Origin: Clostridia bacterium
Lineage (GTDB): Bacteria; Bacillota; Clostridia; Christensenellales; CAG-138
Direction: 5' to 3'
Assembly (NCBI GenBank): GCA_017435185.1
Contig: JAFSFN010000102.1
Location: 1 to 6,729, forward strand
Length of the DNA: 6,729 nt
Position numbers and translations under genes: made by a program
The notes under the pieces: generated by a model
Told to the model about the DNA's origin: nothing
What the model saw: the letters and a program-made list of their open reading frames with translations, nothing else
Database searches by the model: none
Part shown: positions 1-5,725 of the stretch, one piece after another
Layout: each line of letters begins with the position of its first letter
Numbering within the stretch: position 1 is the first letter of the stretch

Positions 1-189
1 CCCACCGCCGAATTGACAGCAACTCCCACACCCCTGCCCACTGCCGTTACAAGACCTATGGATGCAGCTTTTCTGAAAAACACAACCGAACTCGTAGATT
101 TTTTGGAAACTGTCGATATGAAATATCATCCTTACATGGATTTCATAAGATTTACAACAGTGCTTTCATCCGACGTTTATATTATTTAG
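1..189 (+). pseudogene. 5' part (partial) of a repeat protein gene ending at an in-frame TAG
   Basis: The first 62 codons of frame 1 are open from the window edge to TAG at 187-189. They encode a Pro/Thr-rich stretch (TATPTPLPT, codons 7-14) of the kind that links a signal or lipoprotein N-terminus to an exported domain, then the start of a domain (AAF...FLETVDM, codons 22-40). That domain start matches the second copy of the repeat in the downstream frame (AAF...FIETVDI). After the TAG the same frame continues without shift into the open frame at 205-1284, so this is the upstream piece of one gene split by a single nonsense codon. The true start lies outside the window, so the export signal cannot be seen. 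The function is unknown. The stop could be a real inactivating mutation, a sequence error or, less likely, a read-through codon. Confidence 0.6.
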
Positions 190-627
190 CCGCTTTATGA
201 CTCAATGACGATAAGCGATTTTTCCGCTGTTCGCTGCCCCCTTACTGCATACTCAAACCATATTCAGCCCAATGATCTCCCCCGTTATGAGTTCATATTC
301 AATAATACGTCAAAGTCTGACACTCCCATAAAAGTTTACGTTCTGATGAACAGGCTTAACGACGGTTCCGACCAGGCAAAAGCTCATGCGTATCTCACCG
401 GTGCTTCAACCGAATTATCTACGGATTATTTCAAAGGATACACGGAAACTACCGCTGATATAAACGGTATTGAAACATCTGTCTTATACCGTGAAAAAAC
501 CGAAAACACTACTGAGCGTGCCGTTTTTGCGCATGACAAGTATTTGGTTTATGTAACAGCTTCTGAGGGCATTGATGTTTTTGAATTCATGAGTAAGCTC
601 ACGTTTGAAAAACATACCGTTGTGCGT
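64..627 (+). repeat. Protein-level domain repeat, copy A (contains the TAG)
   Basis: First copy of a domain of about 190 residues, running from AAF (nt 64) across the TAG to the VVRDL segment. It aligns with copy B at 697-1272 at the amino-acid level only; the DNA has diverged, so this is an old duplication. The homology on both sides of the TAG (FLETVD before it, MTISDF and later blocks after it) shows that the stop lies inside the domain. Copy A is about 9 residues shorter than copy B between FLETVD and TISDF. Confidence 0.65.
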
Positions 628-1284
628 GATTTAACAGGTCCTCACGGCGGATATCCGTCAACCGAAAAGCCTGCTTATATCGGTGCACAGACCGGTGCCG
701 CTTTTAGTGCCTCTTCCGAATTTGCCGAATTCATAGAAACTGTTGATATATCCCAAAATTACGATAACAAATTCAGATGTTTTGATTCGTTTGTAAACCA
801 AATTACCGACATGGGCTATTTTATGGATGTCTGTTATACAAACAACAGCGAGTATGATCTTAAAATTTCTGCATTTACCGGAGTAGATATAAACGATATA
901 CCCGCAAATGATGAACCGTGTTATGAATATTGTCTTCTTGATAGTGCGTCAATGCTCCTTCGCACCTATCCTCAAATTACTTTCAGTTTTATTGACGAAT
1001 CACATGCCATGTATGAATATCTTACAGGCAGCACAACTCAGCTTCCCGCAAGTTTAGACGGTTATGAATCCGCCGTTCTTAAAATTGACGGTGTTGACTG
1101 CCCTGCTTTATCTTTGACGAAAGATCAATTGAATTGGGATCACCGTTATTATTATTTCATGCAAGGCGATTATCTTGTATGTGTAGATCAAACTGCAAAA
1201 AATCTCAACTTCGCCGACATTGATGAAACAGTATCCAACCTCACATTCAATAAAGTTGAAATAAAACGCACTTTGGAGAAGTAA
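205..1284 (+). CDS. Two-repeat protein of unknown family, probably secreted or surface; downstream part of an interrupted gene
   Basis: This open frame of 359 codons starts at the first ATG after the TAG at 187-189 and is in the same frame as the coding sequence before it. No Shine-Dalgarno sequence precedes the ATG, so it is probably not a genuine start. The protein holds most of one domain (residues 1-143) and a second, diverged copy (165-357), joined by a Gly/Pro-containing linker. Matching landmarks are YLTGASTEL (63-71) with YLTGSTTQL (272-280), GYTETTADINGIE with GYESAVLKIDGVD, YLVYV (113-117) with YLVCV (323-327), and LTFEKHTVVRDL with LTFNKVEIKRTL near the domain ends. There is no transmembrane segment and it is rich in Asp, Thr and Tyr. 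The upstream Pro/Thr linker suggests an exported protein. I do not recognise the family. It ends in TAA just before a terminator hairpin. Confidence 0.7.
   Translation: MTISDFSAVRCPLTAYSNHIQPNDLPRYEFIFNNTSKSDTPIKVYVLMNRLNDGSDQAKAHAYLTGASTELSTDYFKGYTETTADINGIETSVLYREKTENTTERAVFAHDKYLVYVTASEGIDVFEFMSKLTFEKHTVVRDLTGPHGGYPSTEKPAYIGAQTGAAFSASSEFAEFIETVDISQNYDNKFRCFDSFVNQITDMGYFMDVCYTNNSEYDLKISAFTGVDINDIPANDEPCYEYCLLDSASMLLRTYPQITFSFIDESHAMYEYLTGSTTQLPASLDGYESAVLKIDGVDCPALSLTKDQLNWDHRYYYFMQGDYLVCVDQTAKNLNFADIDETVSNLTFNKVEIKRTLEK
697..1272 (+). repeat. Protein-level domain repeat, copy B
   Basis: Second copy of the domain seen at 64-627, running from AAFSAS through FIETVDI, YLTGSTTQL, GYESAVLKIDG, YLVCV and LTFNKVEIKRT. 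This copy is uninterrupted and serves as the internal reference for the broken copy A. Confidence 0.65.
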
Positions 1285-1298
1285 TTCAGCTTTTCGGC

Positions 1299-1340
1299 AA
1301 AAAAAGCGGCTGTTTATTAAAACAGTCGCTTTTTATATCT
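1299..1340. terminator. Bidirectional intrinsic terminator between convergent genes
   Basis: An 11-bp stem pairs 1305-1315 (AGCGGCTGTTT) with 1320-1330 (AAACAGTCGCT), with one G-U wobble and a 4-nt loop. It is flanked by an A-run on the left (1299-1304) and a T-run on the right (1331-1334, then ATAT). On the plus strand it ends the repeat-protein gene 15 nt after its TAA. On the minus strand it gives a stronger U-run and ends the lepA-hemW transcript, whose stop is at 1356-1358. Confidence 0.9.
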
Positions 1341-1355
1341 TTATAAAACATTGAT

Positions 1356-2489
1356 TCAATACAGCAACTCTATCAACGCTTCATTCTGCATATCAAGCCC
1401 TTTATCGGTAAGTTTAAGCCATTCGTCCGAAATGCATAGCCAGCCTTTCTTTTGAAGCGTTTCTGCCTTTTCTCCGTATTTTTCAAGGAATTCACACGCA
1501 AAACGCTCCTTAAATTCCGTCAATGCAAATCCGTTTGTTTTTCGAAGCGAGAGCATTACAAACTCAAAAATTTCATCTTCTTTTGATATGACCTCATGCG
1601 TTTCTTCTTTTTGGGGAGCTGATATATAATTATCAAGGCACGCTGTATTTGACCATCTTTCAAGCATTTTCTCAAGCCGCACTGCGCTGTGTGCGGCAAC
1701 GCCCAAGCCCAAATATTCGCCGCTTTGCCAATAGTTCAGATTGTGGCGGCATTGAAAGCCGCTCTTTGCATAATTGGATATTTCATAACGCTCATATCCT
1801 GCTTTTTGCAAAAGCGTTATTGTGCATTTGTGCATTTGAAATTCTTCATCTTCGCTCGGCAACTTAACTTTTTTGCTGTTACACATCTCATACAGCTCAG
1901 TACCTTCTTCGAGTATGAGCGAATATGCCGAGATATGCTCGGGAGAAAGTTCGATTATTTTGTTTAATGTAGCTGTGTATGAGCTTAATGACTGTTTAGG
2001 CAGTGCATACATAATGTCAATATTTATATTGTCAAAGCCGCATTTTCTGGCTAAATAAAAGCTGTTTTTTGCTTCTTCAAACGTGTGTATTCGCCCGATT
2101 GCATTAAGAACTTCATCATCGGCACTTTGTACGCCAATGGATAATCTGTTTATTCCTGCCTGTTTATAAACAGAAAGTTTTTGCTCATTCAAAGTACCCG
2201 GATTGGTTTCTATTGTTATTTCGGCATCTGTCGCTATGCTGAAATGCTTTTTTACGGAATCAAGCACATCTTTTATGAGTGATTCGTCAATCACGGACGG
2301 AGTTCCGCCGCCTATAAAAACGGTATCAAAAAGATACCGTTTCATTTTAGGTGCATAATGCTCTATTTCTTTTTTCAGAGCATCACAATAGCTTTTTGCG
2401 AAACATTCCGCTTTATCGGCAAAAGAGATAAAGTCACAATAGGCGCATTTTTTTATGCAGAACGGAATGTGAATATATATGCCTGCCAT
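1356..2489 (-). CDS. hemW: Heme chaperone HemW (radical SAM, HemN-like)
   Basis: A 377-residue protein with the full layout of HemW, the HemN-related radical SAM protein now regarded as a heme chaperone and often mis-annotated as oxygen-independent coproporphyrinogen III oxidase. The N-terminal PFCIKKCAYCDF carries the cluster cysteines C11, C15 and C18 (CX3CX2C). GGGTPS at 60-65 is the SAM-binding glycine motif, followed by ETNPGTL (94-100) and SIGVQS (117-122). RHNLNYW at 248-254 is typical of the HemW subgroup, and the C-terminal HemN_C region (about 300-377) is present. Length is normal. The ATG at 2489-2487 lies only 4 nt after the lepA stop and has no clear Shine-Dalgarno site, which suggests translational coupling to lepA. 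It ends in TGA before a bidirectional terminator. It is probably cytoplasmic. Family membership is secure; heme handling is inferred from the family. Confidence 0.95.
   Translation of the reverse strand: MAGIYIHIPFCIKKCAYCDFISFADKAECFAKSYCDALKKEIEHYAPKMKRYLFDTVFIGGGTPSVIDESLIKDVLDSVKKHFSIATDAEITIETNPGTLNEQKLSVYKQAGINRLSIGVQSADDEVLNAIGRIHTFEEAKNSFYLARKCGFDNINIDIMYALPKQSLSSYTATLNKIIELSPEHISAYSLILEEGTELYEMCNSKKVKLPSEDEEFQMHKCTITLLQKAGYERYEISNYAKSGFQCRHNLNYWQSGEYLGLGVAAHSAVRLEKMLERWSNTACLDNYISAPQKEETHEVISKEDEIFEFVMLSLRKTNGFALTEFKERFACEFLEKYGEKAETLQKKGWLCISDEWLKLTDKGLDMQNEALIELLY
2318..2342 (-). other. Perfect terminator-like hairpin inside the hemW coding sequence
   Basis: Read on the hemW sense strand, the arms AAACGGTATC and GATACCGTTT form a perfect 10-bp stem with a TTTTT loop. 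The stem is followed directly by more T residues, making a T5 run and then ATA. It lies about 150-170 nt after the hemW start and encodes residues K50 to F58, just before the GGGTPS motif. The shape is that of an intrinsic terminator or attenuator. The stem has only 4 G/C pairs, so strength is doubtful. Confidence 0.4.
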
Positions 2490-2493
2490 ATTA

Positions 2494-4296
2494 TCAGTTT
2501 ATTCTCAATACGCTCATAAACGCTTCGCTCGGCACGGATACCGTACCTACCTGGCGCATACGCTTCTTACCCTCTTTTTGTTTTTCAAGCAGTTTCTTTT
2601 TTCTTGTTATATCGCCGCCGTAGCATTTTGCCAAAACATCCTTGCGCACTGCACGGACTGTTTCTCGTGCGATTATTTTGCCGCCTATAGCTGCCTGTAT
2701 GGGTATTTCAAACTGCTGACGAGGTATAACTTCCTGTAATTTCTCCGCCACTGCTCTGCCTTTTGAATACGACTTATCTCTATGGACTATAGTCGAAAGC
2801 GCATCACACATATCACCGTTGAGCAAGAAGTCCAGCTTTACAAGGTCCGACTTTTGATATTTTTTGAGTTCATAATCAAACGAGGCATAGCCTCTGCTTC
2901 TTGATTTAAGCTGGTCAAAAAAGTCGTATATTATCTCGTTAAGAGGCAGTTCGTACTTGATATTTACTCGAGTTTCTTCGATGTATGTCATGTCGATGAA
3001 CACGCCGCGTTTTTCCTGACAAAGCTCCATTATGGTGCCGACATATTCCGAAGGCGTCATAATATGCGCTTCAACCATTGGTTCTTCCATATATTCTATT
3101 TCTGTGACAGGCGGCATATTGCTGGGGTTGTCAAGCAATATCTCTTCTCCGTCCGTCCTTTTAACTTTATAGATAACGCTCGGAGCTGTTGTTACAAGGT
3201 CAAGGTCAAACTCTCTTTCCAAACGCTCCTGTATTATTTCCATGTGCAAAAGGCCCAAGAAACCGCATCTGAAGCCAAAGCCCAGCGCCAGTGAAGTTTC
3301 GGGCTCAAATGAAAGTGCGGCATCGTTGAGCACGAGTTTTTCAAGCGCATCACGCAAGTTTTCATAATACGCGCCGTCGGCAGGATAGATTCCGCAAAAC
3401 ACCATCGGATTTGCCTGCTTATAGCCTGGAAGCGGCTCTTTTGCGCCGTTTGCGGCAGTGGTTATCGTATCGCCCACCTTTGTATCGGCAACACTCTTTA
3501 TGGAAGCGGCAATATAGCCTACCTCGCCTGCGCTTAATGAATCTGTCGGTTTGGGCGACGGCGTAAACACGCCCACTTCCGTAACCTCAAACTCTTTGCC
3601 CGTTGCCATAAAGCGAATTCGTGTGCCTGCCTTGACAGTACCGTCTTTAACACGGACATAGGAAACAGCACCCTTGAAATTGTCATAAATACTGTCGAAA
3701 ATAAGTGCCTGAAGCGGCTTTGTTTCATCACCCTCGGGAGGCGGGATAACATCGACTATCTGAGCAAGAACTTCTTCAACGTTTGTGCCGTTTTTAGCCG
3801 ATATGAGCGGTGCCTTCTCTGCCGGTATGCCTATTACATCTTCGATTTCTTTTATGGCGTGCTCGGGCTGTGCGCTCGGCAAATCTATTTTGTTTATAAC
3901 AGGCAGAATTTCAAGCGAGTTGTCAATTGCAAGATATACATTTGCAAGCGTCTGCGCTTCTATACCTTGAGTAGCATCAACGACCAATACGGCACCCTCG
4001 CATGCGGCCAAACTTCTTGAGACTTCGTATGTAAAGTCAACATGACCCGGAGTGTCTATGAGGTTGAACATATATGTTTTGCCGTCGGTATGCTTATAGA
4101 ACATACGCACTGCAGTGGACTTTATGGTTATACCTCGCTCTCGCTCTATATCCATAGTATCAAGGAGCTGATTTTCCATGTCACGAAGTGCCACAGTGTC
4201 GGTAAGTTCCATCATTCTGTCGGCAAGTGTGGATTTGCCATGGTCGATATGTGCAATTATGCTGAAATTTCGTATAAGGTCACGGCTGTATGCCAT
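2494..4296 (-). CDS. lepA: Elongation factor 4 (LepA), ribosome-associated GTPase
   Basis: A 600-residue protein, the normal length for EF-4/LepA, a translational GTPase that binds the ribosome and affects elongation or initiation under stress. All GTPase motifs are visible: G1 AHIDHGKS (15-22), G2 around RGITIKS (54-60) after the DIERERG signature, G3 DTPGH (81-85), G4 NKID (135-138) and G5 SAK (166-168). Domains II and III follow, then the EF-G-like domain (CGFLGLLHMEI, about 340-350) and the LepA-specific C-terminal domain ending GKKRMRQVGTVSVPSEAF. The ATG at 4296-4294 is chosen because GGAGG lies 7 nt upstream and MAYSRDLIRNFSIIAHID is the family N-terminus. It is the first gene of the lepA-hemW unit; hrcA-grpE-dnaK, which follow hemW in many Firmicutes, are absent here. 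No key residue is missing. Confidence 0.97.
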   Translation of the reverse strand: MAYSRDLIRNFSIIAHIDHGKSTLADRMMELTDTVALRDMENQLLDTMDIERERGITIKSTAVRMFYKHTDGKTYMFNLIDTPGHVDFTYEVSRSLAACEGAVLVVDATQGIEAQTLANVYLAIDNSLEILPVINKIDLPSAQPEHAIKEIEDVIGIPAEKAPLISAKNGTNVEEVLAQIVDVIPPPEGDETKPLQALIFDSIYDNFKGAVSYVRVKDGTVKAGTRIRFMATGKEFEVTEVGVFTPSPKPTDSLSAGEVGYIAASIKSVADTKVGDTITTAANGAKEPLPGYKQANPMVFCGIYPADGAYYENLRDALEKLVLNDAALSFEPETSLALGFGFRCGFLGLLHMEIIQERLEREFDLDLVTTAPSVIYKVKRTDGEEILLDNPSNMPPVTEIEYMEEPMVEAHIMTPSEYVGTIMELCQEKRGVFIDMTYIEETRVNIKYELPLNEIIYDFFDQLKSRSRGYASFDYELKKYQKSDLVKLDFLLNGDMCDALSTIVHRDKSYSKGRAVAEKLQEVIPRQQFEIPIQAAIGGKIIARETVRAVRKDVLAKCYGGDITRKKKLLEKQKEGKKRMRQVGTVSVPSEAFMSVLRIN

Positions 4297-4301
4297 CGTT
4301 A

Positions 4302-4308
4302 TTCCTCC
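4302..4308 (-). promoter_or_regulatory. Ribosome binding site of lepA
   Basis: On the minus strand GGAGGAA lies upstream of the lepA ATG, with 7 nt between GGAGG and the start codon. It fixes the start at 4296. Confidence 0.85.
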
Positions 4309-4326
4309 AAGTGAATCTTAATAAAA

Positions 4327-4356
4327 ATAATAGCATACAACCCCCTTATTTCGCAA
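4327..4356 (-). promoter_or_regulatory. Candidate sigma-A promoter of lepA-hemW
   Basis: On the minus strand TTGCGA (4356-4351) and TATTAT (4332-4327) are separated by 18 nt, which would place the transcript start near 4320 and leave a leader of about 24 nt. An alternative pair, TTGATA (4384-4379) and TAAAGT (4361-4356) with a 17-nt spacer, lies further upstream. Both overlap the back-to-back LUD promoter region. Confidence 0.45.
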
Positions 4357-4377
4357 CTTTATTAATTGCATTTACGA

Positions 4378-4406
4378 TTATCAAAAGCAATATAATGTGT
4401 TATAAT
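4378..4406 (+). promoter_or_regulatory. Sigma-A promoter with extended -10 for the LUD/GIY-YIG operon
   Basis: TTATCA (4378-4383) and a perfect TATAAT (4401-4406) are 17 nt apart, and TG at 4398-4399 gives an extended -10 (TGTTATAAT). Transcription would start near 4413, with a leader of about 21 nt containing only the Shine-Dalgarno site. A second TATAAT at 4391-4396 is less well placed against a -35. Confidence 0.75.
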
Positions 4407-4418
4407 TATTGAAATATT

Positions 4419-4425
4419 AAGGAGG
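4419..4425 (+). promoter_or_regulatory. Ribosome binding site of the LUD gene
   Basis: AAGGAGG, a full match to the anti-Shine-Dalgarno core, lies 8 nt before the ATG at 4434. Confidence 0.9.
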
Positions 4426-4433
4426 TATTCTCA

Positions 4434-5048
4434 ATGTTCTGTGAAAACTATGATTCATTTACAGCCGCACTTGAAAAACGCGGCTTTACTGTACATACTG
4501 CTTCTTGTTCACAAGAAGCAAAGCGTATCGTATTTGACATTGTAAAGAGCAGCAGTGTCGGATTTGGCGGTTCAATGTCCGTGAAAGAACTCGATCTTAA
4601 AGAGGATTTTTCACAAAAAGGCAATTTGGTAAACACTCACGAGGGTGCTCCGAAAGAAACTGCAGATATTGAGCGCCGTCTTGCAAAGCAGGCCGATTAT
4701 TACATCTGTTCAACAAATGCCGTTACTCGTGACGGTAAGCTCATAAATATTGACGGCATGGGCAACCGTGTCAGTGCAATGATATACGGTCCCAAAAACA
4801 TCATCATGATAATCGGAAAAAACAAGCTGGTCAACAGCATTGACGAAGGTATTGAACGCATACGCACCGTTGCCTGTCCGAAAAACGCCGAAAGATTGAA
4901 CCGCAATACACCCTGTCGTACAACCGGAAAATGCGGCGATTGCGACTCTATAGACCGTATGTGCAATGTCATTTCAATACTCGAACATAAGACGAGCGGC
5001 ATTGCTTCCTTCCATCTCGTGTTAGTTGACTGTGAGCTTGGCTATTGA
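4434..5048 (+). CDS. LUD-domain protein (DUF162, lactate-utilization-like)
   Basis: A 204-residue protein of the LUD family (Pfam LUD_dom, formerly DUF162), related to LutC/YkgG of lactate utilization. The Rossmann-like core shows VGFGGSMSVKELDL (42-55), THEGAPKETADIERR (68-82), ADYYICSTNAVTRDGKLINIDGMGNRVSAM (87-116, the family's best conserved stretch) and GPKNIIMIIGKNKLV (119-133). Near the C-terminus is a four-cysteine pattern, C161-x5-C167-x2-C170-x6-C177 (CRTTGKCGDC...C), suited to bind a metal or an Fe-S cluster. No lutA or lutB partner is nearby, and this stand-alone type is common in Clostridia from memory, so a role in lactate oxidation should not be assumed. It heads an operon with the GIY-YIG gene, which overlaps its TGA. 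Confidence 0.92.
   Translation: MFCENYDSFTAALEKRGFTVHTASCSQEAKRIVFDIVKSSSVGFGGSMSVKELDLKEDFSQKGNLVNTHEGAPKETADIERRLAKQADYYICSTNAVTRDGKLINIDGMGNRVSAMIYGPKNIIMIIGKNKLVNSIDEGIERIRTVACPKNAERLNRNTPCRTTGKCGDCDSIDRMCNVISILEHKTSGIASFHLVLVDCELGY
4499..4520 (+). other. Perfect 9-bp inverted repeat near the start of the LUD coding sequence
   Basis: TGCTTCTTG (4499-4507) and CAAGAAGCA (4512-4520) pair perfectly around a TTCA loop, about 65 nt into the coding sequence. It would form an RNA hairpin in the early part of the message. Its role is unknown and it may be chance. Confidence 0.4.
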
Positions 5049-5296
5049 GTTACTACACTTACATCTTAAAATGTGCCGACGGCACGCTCTATACAGGCTA
5101 CACAGATGATTTAGACAAAAGACTTACCGTCCACAACAGCGGCAAGGGCGCAAAATATACAAGATCACGCCTGCCTGTTGTTTTGGTATATTCAGAATCG
5201 CACGAAAGCAAAAGCGATGCGCTAAAGCGTGAACTTGCCATCAAAAGTATGTCCCGAAAAGAAAAACTTGAACTTATCGGCAAAGAAAAAGAATAA
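5045..5296 (+). CDS. GIY-YIG domain protein (UPF0213/YhbQ-YazA type)
   Basis: An 83-residue single-domain GIY-YIG protein of the short UPF0213 type (E. coli YhbQ, Bacillus YazA). Visible motifs are YTYIL (4-8) for GIY, LYTGYT (15-20) for YIG, the expected Arg in LDKR (R26), HNSGKGAKYT (30-39), and a Glu in LKRELAIK (E63), the position of the metal-binding acid. The start is TTG at 5045-5047: an in-frame TGA at 5033-5035 leaves no ATG or GTG between it and the conserved YTYIL. The start overlaps the LUD stop as TTGA and there is no strong Shine-Dalgarno site, so translation is probably coupled. Family members are putative structure-specific nucleases, but the cellular role is unsettled. Confidence 0.92.
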   Translation: MSYYTYILKCADGTLYTGYTDDLDKRLTVHNSGKGAKYTRSRLPVVLVYSESHESKSDALKRELAIKSMSRKEKLELIGKEKE

Positions 5297-5311
5297 AATA
5301 AACATAAAGAC

Positions 5312-5350
5312 GAGCCACCCTCATCTGTAAGAGGGCGGCTCACCTTTTTT
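5312..5350. terminator. Intrinsic terminator after the GIY-YIG gene, possibly bidirectional
   Basis: An 11-bp stem pairs 5312-5322 (GAGCCACCCTC) with 5331-5341 (GAGGGCGGCTC), with one A-C mismatch and an 8-nt loop. It is followed by ACC and six T residues (5345-5350), 15 nt after the GIY-YIG stop. On the minus strand the hairpin is followed by a looser T-rich tract, so it may also end the transcript of the small gene at 5620-5411. Confidence 0.85.
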
Positions 5351-5410
5351 ACCTGAAAGGAGATTTTTAAGACACAGCAACAGAACTAACTCTGCCTGCT
5401 TTATCTCATA

Positions 5411-5620
5411 TTAGTTGCAGCCACAGCCGCAGCCGTTATTGCTGTTTGAAACACCACAGCCACAGCCGTTGTCACAGCCGAAGCAGCCGCTGCCAAAGAG
5501 CAGGATTATGATGATCCACCATACATTTCCGCAATCGTCATCACAGCCACAGCCGTTGTTGCTCAAGAGGAGAAGGATGATTATCCACCACCATGAATTG
5601 CCGTTACCAAAGTTGCACAT
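5411..5620 (-). CDS. Small cysteine/glycine-rich repeat protein with Trp/Ile/Leu hydrophobic blocks
   Basis: A 69-residue protein of unknown function. It has a perfect Shine-Dalgarno AAGGAGG 8 nt before the ATG (5620-5618), so it is very likely translated. It contains 11 Cys, many in GCGC-type pairs (residues 24/26, 53/55, 64/66/68), and two short hydrophobic blocks, WWWIIILLLL (10-19) and WWIIIILLF (34-42). Each block is followed by an NGCGC or GCFGCDNGCGC segment, making two tandem units plus a third Cys-rich tail. The hydrophobic blocks are too short for ordinary membrane helices and may be membrane-inserting or aggregating. Small Gly/Cys/hydrophobic proteins of this look occur in sporulating Firmicutes (YjcZ-like spore proteins and a poorly defined high-cysteine group), but this link is resemblance from memory. 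It is divergent from queA. It could be a spore or envelope structural peptide, or a metal-binding peptide. Confidence 0.75.
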   Translation of the reverse strand: MCNFGNGNSWWWIIILLLLSNNGCGCDDDCGNVWWIIIILLFGSGCFGCDNGCGCGVSNSNNGCGCGCN

Positions 5621-5628
5621 ATTAATTT

Positions 5629-5635
5629 CCTCCTT
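5629..5635 (-). promoter_or_regulatory. Ribosome binding site of the small Cys-rich gene
   Basis: AAGGAGG on the minus strand, 8 nt before the ATG at 5620. It is the main evidence that this low-complexity frame is a real gene and that the opposite-strand frame is its shadow. Confidence 0.88.
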
Positions 5636-5687
5636 GTTTTTTACGCTCTCGCGCTGTTCTACAATATATTTACTCAGCTTCAGACAA

Positions 5688-5716
5688 TTGTGTGCACGGT
5701 TTTCTTGTGTTATAAT
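5688..5716 (+). promoter_or_regulatory. Sigma-A promoter of queA with extended -10
   Basis: TTGTGT (5688-5693) and a perfect TATAAT (5711-5716) are separated by 17 nt, with TG at 5708-5709 making an extended -10. The expected transcript start is near 5722-5724, only 2-4 nt before the queA ATG at 5726. Confidence 0.8.
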
Positions 5717-5725
5717 GAGAAAGTT

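Noticed and set aside
4042..4314. Plus-strand frames opposite lepA and hemW (for example 4042-4314, 3064-3294, 2479-2739, 1689-1967)
   Set aside because: All are antisense to strongly conserved lepA or hemW sequence and lack ribosome binding sites.
4365..4391. Inverted ATTGC/GCAAT pair in the divergent promoter region, considered as an operator
   Set aside because: Only 5 bp per arm with a 17-nt gap in AT-rich DNA; not distinguishable from chance.
4700..5002. Minus-strand frame of 100 codons opposite the LUD gene
   Set aside because: It lies wholly within the well-supported LUD gene, with no ribosome binding site or recognisable domain.
5356..5362. AAAGGAG, a good Shine-Dalgarno sequence, on the plus strand after the terminator
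   Set aside because: No ATG, GTG or TTG follows at a usable distance; the only possible start is an ATT giving an 8-codon frame. Treated as an orphan motif.
5621..5725. A riboswitch (for example preQ1) ahead of queA
   Set aside because: The predicted queA leader is only a few nt, leaving no room for an aptamer, and no preQ1-like hairpin with an A-rich tail is seen.
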